From contig QHTB01000133.1 in NCBI GenBank assembly GCA_003220615.1, positions 51,972 to 115,971 on the forward strand: a DNA stretch of 64,000 nucleotides. The letters run 5' to 3'. Of this stretch, positions 1 to 7,233 are shown piece after piece (position 1 is the stretch's first letter; each line of letters begins with the position of its first letter). The position numbers and the translations under genes were made by a program. The notes under the pieces were generated by a model. It saw only the letters and a list, made by a program, of their open reading frames with translations. It did no database searches and was not told the DNA's origin. Source of the DNA: Candidatus Rokuibacteriota bacterium (GTDB lineage: Bacteria; Methylomirabilota; Methylomirabilia; Rokubacteriales; CSP1-6).

Positions 1-131
1 GTCTGCACGCCGACGAACGGTGTACAGCCCACGAAGACTCCGACGGCCAGGGCCAGCGCGATGCGCGGCGGCGGATCGTCGAGCTCGAGCACGGCGCGCA
101 GCCGGCCGGAAAGACGCCGTCGACTGAGCAT
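1..131 (-). CDS. DUF2062 domain protein, N-terminal part (cut by window edge)
   Basis: Reading leftward from an ATG at 131, 43 codons stay open to the window edge. The translation has a basic start (RRRLSGRLR) followed by PPPRIALALAVGVFVG and CTPFVGVQT. That pattern is typical of DUF2062 membrane proteins, where a short cytoplasmic head leads into a first hydrophobic helix with a GxTPFxGxQT turn. The ATG shares its A with the TGA of the WecA-like gene upstream (TGATG), so it is the last visible gene of the polysaccharide operon. DUF2062 proteins are integral membrane proteins of unknown role, often found near glycosyltransferases. The gene continues outside the window. Confidence 0.7.
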   Translation of the reverse strand, partial: MLSRRRLSGRLRAVLELDDPPPRIALALAVGVFVGCTPFVGVQ

Positions 132-1285
132 CAGTCGGGGCGCCCGCGGCCGACGGATTCCAGGATCGCGACGATGGCGAGGACGCAGGCCGCCTGTGAG
201 AGGACGAGGGCCGCTTCCCGCGTGGTGGCGTTCTCCAGCAGCATCGCCGAGAGCCCGAGCGTCGCCGAGATGAAGTAGATGAGCAGCACGCTCTGCGGTC
301 GCGTCAGCCCGAGCGCCGCGAAGCGGTGATGGATGTGGTCCTTGCCCGTGTAGGCGAGCCACTCGTGCAGCGAGGCGACTTTCCCGGTCACCACGCGGGC
401 GACGCCCACGAAGGCGATGTCGAACAGCGGCACGCCGAGGATCAGCGTCGGCGTGAACAGCGCGATCAACGGATCGTTGTCGGCCCATTCGCCCATGACG
501 GCCAGCCCGGCCAGCGTGAAGCCGATGAACGACGCGCCGCTGTCTCCGAGGAAGATGCGCGCGCCGCCCGGGCGAAAGTTGTAGGGCAGGAAGCCGAGGC
601 AGGCCCCGACGAGCGCGCCGGCGAGGAACATCAGATACCGCTGGTTGGTCTGGAGCGCGGAGATCGAGAAGAAGAGTCCGGCGATGACCCCGAGCCCGGC
701 GGCCAAACCATCCATGCCGTCCAGGAACTGCACGGCATTCGTCACGGTGAGGAACCACAGCAGCGTCAGCACGATGTTGATCACCACGGCGCCCGGCCAC
801 CAGGACGGCGCCACCGAGAGGACCACACCGTAGAGCATGGCGAGCGAGGCCCCGCCGATCTGGCCGAGCAGCTTCACCCAGGCGGGCAGATCGGCGACGT
901 CGTCGAGGATGCCCAGCGCCACGACGACCGAGGCGCCGAGGGCGACACCTTTCAGCGTCATGGAGAAGTGGAAGTTCGCGAGCACGGTGATGGCGAACGC
1001 GAGATAGACGCCGGCACCACCGAGCAGCGGCGTGGCCACCATGTGAACCTTGCGCGCCGCCGGCTGGTCGAGGACCTCGCGCCAGATCGCATAGCGCCGC
1101 ACGAGGGGCACGAGGAACAGCGACACGGTGAAGGCGACGACGACGATGTAGGACCAGCGAAAACCGGCGTCGAGGAACCAGTGGCGCGTGGGCGGCGCCA
1201 GCAACGCCAGCACGATCACCAGACGCGCCGCTCCCAGCGTGACTTCCGACGTGCCGCCGACCCACAGCGCCGCGACGCGTTCCAT
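131..1285 (-). CDS. WecA/MraY-family polyprenyl-phosphate glycosyl-1-phosphate transferase
   Basis: A 384-residue polytopic membrane enzyme of the family that moves a sugar-1-phosphate from a UDP-sugar onto undecaprenyl phosphate, the priming step of polysaccharide assembly. Family motifs are in order: LDD at 127-129, DGMDG at 189-193, GDSG at 247-250 and the HIHHRF cytoplasmic loop at 317-322. The histidine loop fits WecA/TagO/WbpL-type enzymes better than MraY, and no peptidoglycan genes are nearby. The ATG shares one base with the stop of the DegT gene (TAATG). It is the only initiating transferase visible in the cluster. The exact sugar substrate cannot be read. Confidence 0.9.
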   Translation of the reverse strand: MERVAALWVGGTSEVTLGAARLVIVLALLAPPTRHWFLDAGFRWSYIVVVAFTVSLFLVPLVRRYAIWREVLDQPAARKVHMVATPLLGGAGVYLAFAITVLANFHFSMTLKGVALGASVVVALGILDDVADLPAWVKLLGQIGGASLAMLYGVVLSVAPSWWPGAVVINIVLTLLWFLTVTNAVQFLDGMDGLAAGLGVIAGLFFSISALQTNQRYLMFLAGALVGACLGFLPYNFRPGGARIFLGDSGASFIGFTLAGLAVMGEWADNDPLIALFTPTLILGVPLFDIAFVGVARVVTGKVASLHEWLAYTGKDHIHHRFAALGLTRPQSVLLIYFISATLGLSAMLLENATTREAALVLSQAACVLAIVAILESVGRGRPD

Positions 1286-2322
1286 TACTCTTCGAGCGCC
1301 GCCGTGAGCGCGGCCGCGACCGTATCCACGTCGGCGTCACTCAGCGAGGGGTAGCAGGGCAGCGAGAGCGCGCGCGCCCACAGGCGCTCGGCCTCGGGAT
1401 AGCCGCCGAGGCCGAGGGCGCGATGGATCGGCCGGAAGACTGGGCGCCGGGCCGCGATGCCTCGACGCTCGAGCTCCGCAATGACCTGATCGACTGGACG
1501 CTCGATCTCGATCACGAAGCGATGGTACACGTGACGGCCACCGGTGTCGGCCGGCAGTCGGCAGGGCAGGCCCGCCAGCCGGACCCGATAGCGCGCCGCG
1601 ATCGCTCGCCGGCGGGTGAGGAACCCGTGGAACCGCGCGAGCTGACTGCGCCCGAGCGCCGCCTGCAGATCGGTGAGCTTGGCGTTGAACCGTGGAGCGA
1701 GGTCGACGTGCTCGTCGTAGTCGCGCGCCGCGCGCACGCCCTCCACCAGCGCGCGCGGCCCACCCACGAGGCCCCCTTCACCGGTGGTGAGCAGCTTCGT
1801 CGCGTAGAAGGAGCACACGGCGGCCTGGCCGCGGCTGCCCACCGGCCGGCCCGTGCTGACGGCGCCGAGCGCCTGGGCGCAGTCCTCCACGATCGGCACG
1901 CCGAGCGGCGCGAACGCGTCGATATCGGCAGCCAGACCGAAGGCGTGAGGCACGATCACGGCGCGCGTGCGCGGCGTGATGCGACGCTTGGCGTCGAGAG
2001 CAGAGAGCGATAGCGTCGCGGGATCGGCATCGACGAGCACGGGCACGCCGCCGCAGCGGGTGACGGCATGGTGAAGCGCGTCGCACACGTAGGACGGGAT
2101 GAGAACCTCGTCGCCGGTGTCGATCCCGAGCCCGCGCAGGGCCAGCTCGAGCGCCACACTTCCGGACGCGACCGCCGCCGCGTCCTCGGTGCCGAGACGC
2201 TCGGCGAGCGCACGCTCGAGGCCCGCGACCTCGGGGCCCTGGGCGAGGCCGCCGCCGCGGACGATGCGGGCGACCGCCAGCGCATCCTCCTCGACGAGGG
2301 TGGGTCGCGAGTGCGGGATCAA
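1285..2322 (-). CDS. DegT/DnrJ/EryC1 (ArnB-type) PLP sugar aminotransferase
   Basis: 345 residues if started at the TTG at 2322, whose TTGA overlaps the stop of the deacetylase gene. Protein similarity begins exactly there (IPHSRPTL), and the open frame upstream of it is only the shadow of the deacetylase. The fold-type I PLP site is complete: EDCAQ at 146-150 gives the Asp that pairs with the pyridine nitrogen, and SFYATK with TTGEGG places the Schiff-base lysine at 176. Family members aminate keto-sugar nucleotides to make amino-deoxy sugars for O-antigens and capsules. With the neighbouring WbqC-like and PIG-L genes it probably supplies or edits an amino sugar of the polymer. Confidence 0.88.
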   Translation of the reverse strand: MIPHSRPTLVEEDALAVARIVRGGGLAQGPEVAGLERALAERLGTEDAAAVASGSVALELALRGLGIDTGDEVLIPSYVCDALHHAVTRCGGVPVLVDADPATLSLSALDAKRRITPRTRAVIVPHAFGLAADIDAFAPLGVPIVEDCAQALGAVSTGRPVGSRGQAAVCSFYATKLLTTGEGGLVGGPRALVEGVRAARDYDEHVDLAPRFNAKLTDLQAALGRSQLARFHGFLTRRRAIAARYRVRLAGLPCRLPADTGGRHVYHRFVIEIERPVDQVIAELERRGIAARRPVFRPIHRALGLGGYPEAERLWARALSLPCYPSLSDADVDTVAAALTAALEE

Positions 2323-2933
2323 ATGTCCAGCAACAGCCGGACCGACTGGAACGCCTCCGCGTACTTCACGCGCGCCTGGATCCCACGAAAGTTCGCGCAG
2401 GAGACGGCCAGCTCGAGGATCGTCAGGTCCTCGATGTTGGTCTTGGCCACCTGCGAGCGATGGGCCTCCAGGCACGCGAGTTTCCGGTCCAGCACCTTCT
2501 CGATGTTGGTATAGCAGTTCGGCGTGAAATGCTGGGTGGACGGAACCTCGAAGAAGAGGAAGTTGGGGACGTAGCGCGTCGCCGACACCGCGGCCTGGGC
2601 CAGGTTGCGATGATCCTGGTGCGTGTCGTCGGGATAGTTCACGAAGATCATCGACGGCCGGGTGTCGCGGATGACCGCTTCCAGCCGCACGATCAGCTCG
2701 CGGTTGTAGGGCACCTCGGTGTCGCGGTAGCCGCCCCAGAAGACCCGCTGCGCACCGATCACCAGCGTCGATTCGTCCTGCTCGCGCTCGCGCATGGCGG
2801 CGTCGCCGCCGAGTGAGCCATCGGAGGCGACGAAGAGATAGACGTCGTGACCTCGCTGCGCATACAGCGTCAGCGTGCCACCGCAGCCGTATTCGATGTC
2901 GTCGGGATGGGCCCCGATGGCGAGGACGTTCAT
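2319..2933 (-). CDS. PIG-L/LmbE-family zinc N-deacetylase
   Basis: 204 residues. The N-terminal AHPDD motif (8-12) and HQDH (105-108) are the zinc and catalytic motifs of the PIG-L/LmbE/BshB family, which removes acetyl groups from N-acetylglucosamine-type substrates. It starts at ATG 2933 and its TGA overlaps the TTG start of the aminotransferase. A 67-base gap separates it from the WbqC-like gene, one of the few real gaps in this operon. Context suggests deacetylation of an N-acetyl sugar precursor or lipid-linked intermediate. No signal peptide is visible, so action in the cytoplasm is likely. Confidence 0.88.
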   Translation of the reverse strand: MNVLAIGAHPDDIEYGCGGTLTLYAQRGHDVYLFVASDGSLGGDAAMREREQDESTLVIGAQRVFWGGYRDTEVPYNRELIVRLEAVIRDTRPSMIFVNYPDDTHQDHRNLAQAAVSATRYVPNFLFFEVPSTQHFTPNCYTNIEKVLDRKLACLEAHRSQVAKTNIEDLTILELAVSCANFRGIQARVKYAEAFQSVRLLLDI

Positions 2934-3000
2934 GGGGACGTTTTTTCATCATACGTCGGCGCCCCGGAGGCCCCCGCAGATTTCATGGCGGCCTCGACCA

Positions 3001-3705
3001 TCACGGACCGAGCGGGGCCCAGGTGTCACCGCGGCGCAGAATCGCCAGCGCGCTCAGAGGGTTGCTCAGCAGCAGGTCGAGTCCTGAGAGAGCCGGCACG
3101 AATGGGCCGTGGAGCTGGGGGTAGATCGGAGGCTCGTAGGCCTGAGCGCGGACCTCGAGCCCGGCGTGCCGAAACCGCTTGAGGTCCATGTACTGGACGC
3201 CGTCCCGACCGGCCAGATAGGTCGTCCCACCGACGGCCCGGCAGATCTCGACGAGGCGCTCGGTCGGGTCGGTCGCCGTCACCGTCAGCTCCGACGCGAG
3301 CCGAGATGGCGTCGCGATACCGAGCGCGCTGGCCAGCCAGCGCGCGTTCGCCACGGCGAGCGCCGCCAGCTCCCCCCAGGGCCTGGAGTAGAAGGCGCGG
3401 AGGTCTTCGCCGTAGCCGGCCCAGCCCGCGGCACGGCGGTAGGCCAGCTCGATGGCGCGCAGATGCCGCCGCGCCCACGGCTGGGCCGTGTCGATCGCCA
3501 CGTCCGCGATCGCCGTCCCCAGCCGTGCCCGCACCGGCACCGTGAGCCACTGCGGCCCGGCGGCCGTCTTGATCCGATTGCGATTCTGCCAGCCGTTCTT
3601 TTCGAACTGCACGGTGTCGAGGAAGACGAACACGTCGGCTTCAGCCCACTTGGCCAGGTAGCCGAGCCACGGCAGGTAGTGCGGCTGATGGATGGCGACC
3701 TTCAC
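3001..3705 (-). CDS. WbqC-like family protein
   Basis: 234 residues from the GTG at 3705, which overlaps the stop of the PHP-like gene as GTGA. The protein opens with KVAIHQPHYLPWLGY, followed by a FLDTVQFEKNGWQNRN segment; this HQPxYxPW opening is diagnostic of the WbqC family (PF08889). Members sit in O-antigen and capsule clusters and are thought to take part in amino-sugar modification, but the reaction is not established. The open frame extends further upstream, but that part has no family similarity and lies inside the neighbouring gene, so it was excluded. Confidence 0.85.
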   Translation of the reverse strand: MKVAIHQPHYLPWLGYLAKWAEADVFVFLDTVQFEKNGWQNRNRIKTAAGPQWLTVPVRARLGTAIADVAIDTAQPWARRHLRAIELAYRRAAGWAGYGEDLRAFYSRPWGELAALAVANARWLASALGIATPSRLASELTVTATDPTERLVEICRAVGGTTYLAGRDGVQYMDLKRFRHAGLEVRAQAYEPPIYPQLHGPFVPALSGLDLLLSNPLSALAILRRGDTWAPLGP

Positions 3706-5189
3706 GGCTTTCTCACGAAGACGGGATTCGTGAGGAGCTGGTGGACCGCGCCCGAACGCGCCTCCATGCGGAAAAAGAGCGGGGTGCCGTCGAACGTCTC
3801 CTCGTGAACGGCCGTGAACGGTGTCTGACCGGCCCACGTCTCCACCGCGGCGCCGTTCCGCACGAGCGTGACACGCAGCGGATGGCTCCCGCCGTTGCTG
3901 CTCGTGACGCCGACGCTGACGGCCACGCGCGTGCTCTCGGGAACGCGCAGCGTCTCACCCGACGCCGCCGTCGCCGTGGCCGCGGCGATCGAGAAGTCGG
4001 AGAGCACCAGCGCCACCTCGGGGGGTCGGCGGACGGCGTAGAGTCGCCCGCGCTTGAGCGCGTCGAGCAGCGCCGCCTCGGAGCGCTCGTCGACGAGAAA
4101 CACCGTCCGCACCGGGCCGAGGCGCTTGCCTCGGGCGAGGCCGTGGAATCCCGACTCCGCGACCCCCCACGCTGGACGGCTCCGCTCTCCGCGCACGTAT
4201 TGCCCGAGCATGCGGTCCCAGCCGAGCCCGGGCTCGGTGAAACGCGTCGGCTGCTCGTACACGGCGCCGAAGGCCGTATACCGGAACGTGCGCAGGAGGT
4301 CGTCGGGATAGGGCTCCGTCAGCCACGACACCTGCACGGGGCCCACGTGACGCTGGCCGACGTCCGCCGTTTCCGGGAACGACCACATGCTCGCGCCGCC
4401 GAGGCGATCGACCTGGTCGATCAACGTCTGATACGGCTCGAGGCCGGCATCCTGCCAGGGCGGATAGCGATCCACGGTGAAGGGCCAGCCCCGCACGACG
4501 GCGAAAAGGCCGACGGCGAGCAGCACGAGGCCCAACCCCCAGCGCCGCCGCCACACCACGACGATCGTGCGCCCGAAGCGCCGGTGCTCACGGCGCTTGC
4601 GTCGCAGCAGCACGAGGCCGGGGATGACCAGCAGCGCGGGGGTGACGTCGGCCAGCGATTGCCAGCTATAGCGTGACTCGTAGCGGTTGCCGGTGGCGGC
4701 GAGCGACGACAGCTTCTTCGGATCGCTGATGCCGAACACCAGCAGATTCTTCTGGACGTTGTGGAGCGTCATGGAGAGGCTGGCCGGTGAGCCCGTCCAG
4801 AAGTAGTGCGGCATCACCTCGACGCCCGGCACGATGAGCATGCGCGGGTAATTCCGGCGGGTGGCCGCCACGCGCTCGAGGAATTGCGTGGTTCCCGCGC
4901 CGCCGAGGACGCTGGTCTCTTCCTTGGTCACGCGCGTCAGCGCACGGAACGGCGGGAGCCCGTACTCCACGCGCAGGAGATAGTTCTCGGCCAGGAAGAT
5001 GGCCGAGAGCCCGCTCGACTCGGCGATACGCGCGACCTCGTCGAGCGGCAGGTCACCGGTGGTCAAGTCGGAGTGGACGTGGAGCACGGCCGCCACTTGT
5101 TCACGCGCGGGCGCGGGCGTCGGAATCACGAGGGCGAGCACGGCGACGCCGATCACGCCGGCCCAGGCACGGAGACCGTCGTGACGCAT
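3702..5189 (-). CDS. PHP-like phosphoesterase-fold protein with an internal two-helix membrane segment
   Basis: 495 residues from ATG 5189, which shares a base with the methyltransferase stop (TGATG). An N-terminal hydrophobic stretch (8-28, ending APA) looks like a signal sequence or anchor. HVHSD at 37-41 and PGVEV near 121-125 match PHP-domain metal motifs. Two hydrophobic stretches near 183-195 and 217-232, separated by an Arg-rich loop, interrupt the domain. Similarity resumes at GLEPYQTLIDQVDRLGG, and the C-terminal ~120 residues look like a beta-rich extension. PHP proteins hydrolyse phosphoesters or act on phosphotyrosine in capsule systems (CpsB/YwqE), so a link to the tyrosine-kinase gene of this operon is possible. 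Activity is not proven. Confidence 0.65.
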   Translation of the reverse strand: MRHDGLRAWAGVIGVAVLALVIPTPAPAREQVAAVLHVHSDLTTGDLPLDEVARIAESSGLSAIFLAENYLLRVEYGLPPFRALTRVTKEETSVLGGAGTTQFLERVAATRRNYPRMLIVPGVEVMPHYFWTGSPASLSMTLHNVQKNLLVFGISDPKKLSSLAATGNRYESRYSWQSLADVTPALLVIPGLVLLRRKRREHRRFGRTIVVVWRRRWGLGLVLLAVGLFAVVRGWPFTVDRYPPWQDAGLEPYQTLIDQVDRLGGASMWSFPETADVGQRHVGPVQVSWLTEPYPDDLLRTFRYTAFGAVYEQPTRFTEPGLGWDRMLGQYVRGERSRPAWGVAESGFHGLARGKRLGPVRTVFLVDERSEAALLDALKRGRLYAVRRPPEVALVLSDFSIAAATATAASGETLRVPESTRVAVSVGVTSSNGGSHPLRVTLVRNGAAVETWAGQTPFTAVHEETFDGTPLFFRMEARSGAVHQLLTNPVFVRKP

Positions 5190-6070
5190 CACTCGGGCTT
5201 CCTGGCCACGGCGGTCATCGAGGCTCCGATGAGCCAGGCGCCACCTGAGAGGCGGGCGACCACACGCGCAGCACGATCGAGGATCCACTTGCCGGCCTGG
5301 ACGATGGCTTCCCGGCGCGGGCCTACCCCATAGGGATCACCAGCGGTGGGCGCGCTGTTCGCCACCACGATGTCGACGAAGCCGGCGCGGGCCAGGGCAT
5401 CGGAAAGCGTCCGCCGACTCCAGAGCAGCGGATGAAAGACGTAGCTGCGGCCGAGGTAGGCGTGCGACGCCGGCAGCCATTCGAACAGACGGTGGAGGCG
5501 GTAGGCGGTCAGGTGAAAGGGCTCGTTCTGCGTGCGGACCACGATGCGCCCGCCCGGGCTGAGGACGCGGCCGATCTCCGCGAGATCGGCGTCCGGCCGC
5601 ATGAAGAACTCGATGACGTTCCACAGCACGATGACGTCGAAGAAGTCGTCGGCGAAGGGCAGCCGCTCGGCCTCGACGCCCTCCGATGCGCGGAGCGCGA
5701 CCTGCAGCCCCCGCCCCTGCGCGGTTTGTACGGCCTCTCGTGAGACCTCGACGCCCCAGGCGTTCCAGCCGCGCGCCCGGGCCAGCTCGATGAACTCACC
5801 GGTCCCGCATCCGATGTCGAGCAGACGTGACCGGCCGGCCTGCCGCACGCCATCGAGGAAGTCGAGGAACAGGCGGTGCCGCCGTGAGTCGATCCGCCGG
5901 CTGGCGGCGGGATCGACGTACACGTCTTCGAAATACTCGCGCACGGCATCGGTGGTGCGCGGCGGATCGAGGAAGACGAGTCGACACCCCCGGCAGCGAA
6001 CCAGCGCTCGACGTTGCAGCCGGGCCAGTGGCCGACCGCCAGCACGACCGCAGACGGGACACGGGGTCAC
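5189..6070 (-). CDS. Zinc-ribbon class I SAM-dependent methyltransferase
   Basis: 293 residues from GTG 6070 (GTGA overlap with the upstream glycosyltransferase). The N-terminus carries a C2-C2 zinc ribbon, CPVC at 4-7 and CRGC at 26-29. A Rossmann methyltransferase core follows, with the SAM-binding LLDIGCGTGEF at 83-93 and ADDFFDVIVLWNVIEF as the post-I/motif II area. The same ribbon-plus-methyltransferase layout is fused to a glycosyltransferase two genes upstream. Such enzymes in polysaccharide clusters often methylate sugars or sugar nucleotides, but the acceptor here is unknown. Confidence 0.85.
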   Translation of the reverse strand: MTPCPVCGRAGGRPLARLQRRALVRCRGCRLVFLDPPRTTDAVREYFEDVYVDPAASRRIDSRRHRLFLDFLDGVRQAGRSRLLDIGCGTGEFIELARARGWNAWGVEVSREAVQTAQGRGLQVALRASEGVEAERLPFADDFFDVIVLWNVIEFFMRPDADLAEIGRVLSPGGRIVVRTQNEPFHLTAYRLHRLFEWLPASHAYLGRSYVFHPLLWSRRTLSDALARAGFVDIVVANSAPTAGDPYGVGPRREAIVQAGKWILDRAARVVARLSGGAWLIGASMTAVARKPE

Positions 6071-7233
6071 CGGAGTCGCTTCGCCTCGACGAGTTCGGCG
6101 TAGAGCGCCAGGAGCCGCGCGTCGGCGACGTCGGCGGAGAAGTCGTGCGCGCGACGCCGCGCCGCCTCGGACAGCTTGAAGCGGAGTCCGCGGTCGCTGG
6201 CCAGGTCGATCAGGGCCGACGCGAGGCCATCGACGTCCTCCGGCGGGACGACCCGGCCGGCCACGTCGTCACCGATCACGCTCGGGATCCCGCCGACCGC
6301 GGTGCCCACAACGGGCACGCCGAAGGCCATTGCCTCCACGAGCGCGCGGCCCATGCCTTCGTTGCGGGCGGGAGCCGCGAAGACGTCGGCGGCGGCGAAG
6401 TAGCGCGCGACCATCTCGGGCACGACCACGGCACCGGCCAGGGTGAGGCGGTCGACGACGCCGAGCTCGGCGGCCCGCGCCGTCAAACGATCACGCTCGG
6501 GTCCATCACCGACGATGACGACGCGTGCGTCACCGATCTGCGGGGCAATCCGAGCGAGCGCCTCCACGAGGAGATCGAAGCCCTTCACGTGAACCAGCCG
6601 GCCGAGGCCGAGCACGACGAAGGCCGACGGGCCGAGGCCGAGCCATGCGCGAGCCCGGGCCGGGAGCGGAGCGCGCAATTGGAGGTCGTTCACCGGCACG
6701 CCGCTCGGGATGGTGACGAACTGCTCGGGCCGTCCGATGCCGAGGGCCAGATGCTCCTCGCGGCCCACGTCGGTGAGCGTCACGATGCGGTCGCTCCAGC
6801 GCGCGGCGAGCCGCTCGAGCGTGATATAGGCCGAGGTCCGTCGGGGGCCGGAGTACCCGTAGAAGATGTGGCCGTGGGGCTGGTGGATCACGACGGGCAC
6901 ACGCGCGATGCGCGCGGCCAGGCGCCCGATGAACCCGGCCTTGGATGTGTGCGTGTGAACGATCGCCGGCCGCTCGCGCCGAAAGAGGCGGACGAGCTGC
7001 AGCAGCGCGACGAGATCGCGCGTCGGCGTCACCTCGCGGCCCAGGCTGGGCACGTTCACGATGCGGCAACCGCGGCGGCGCGCGTCGTCCACGGTCACCA
7101 CGTCCGATTCGGCGAGACCGACCGCCAGCGCGGAGTCGTAGCCGGCGCGCGCCAGCGTCACCATCTGGCCGATGGTGTTCTCGGAGGAGCCACCCAGCGT
7201 CAGCCGCGTGATGACGTGCAGCGCCCGGATCAC
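6067..7233 (-). CDS. Glycosyltransferase family 4 (GT-B fold)
   Basis: 388 residues, GTG start at 7233 overlapping the previous stop (GTGA). It has the two-domain GT-B layout of GT4. The N-terminal domain has HVITRLTLGGSSENT, and VHTHTSKAGFIGR is the lipid-facing loop typical of capsule GT4 enzymes. The C-terminal domain has GLGRLVHVKGFDLLVEA and the EX7E donor site NEGMGRALVEAMAFG at about 288-302. GT4 enzymes are retaining and use nucleotide-sugar donors at the cytoplasmic face of the membrane. Donor and acceptor are unknown. It belongs to the contiguous glycosyltransferase block. Confidence 0.9.
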   Translation of the reverse strand: MIRALHVITRLTLGGSSENTIGQMVTLARAGYDSALAVGLAESDVVTVDDARRRGCRIVNVPSLGREVTPTRDLVALLQLVRLFRRERPAIVHTHTSKAGFIGRLAARIARVPVVIHQPHGHIFYGYSGPRRTSAYITLERLAARWSDRIVTLTDVGREEHLALGIGRPEQFVTIPSGVPVNDLQLRAPLPARARAWLGLGPSAFVVLGLGRLVHVKGFDLLVEALARIAPQIGDARVVIVGDGPERDRLTARAAELGVVDRLTLAGAVVVPEMVARYFAAADVFAAPARNEGMGRALVEAMAFGVPVVGTAVGGIPSVIGDDVAGRVVPPEDVDGLASALIDLASDRGLRFKLSEAARRRAHDFSADVADARLLALYAELVEAKRLR

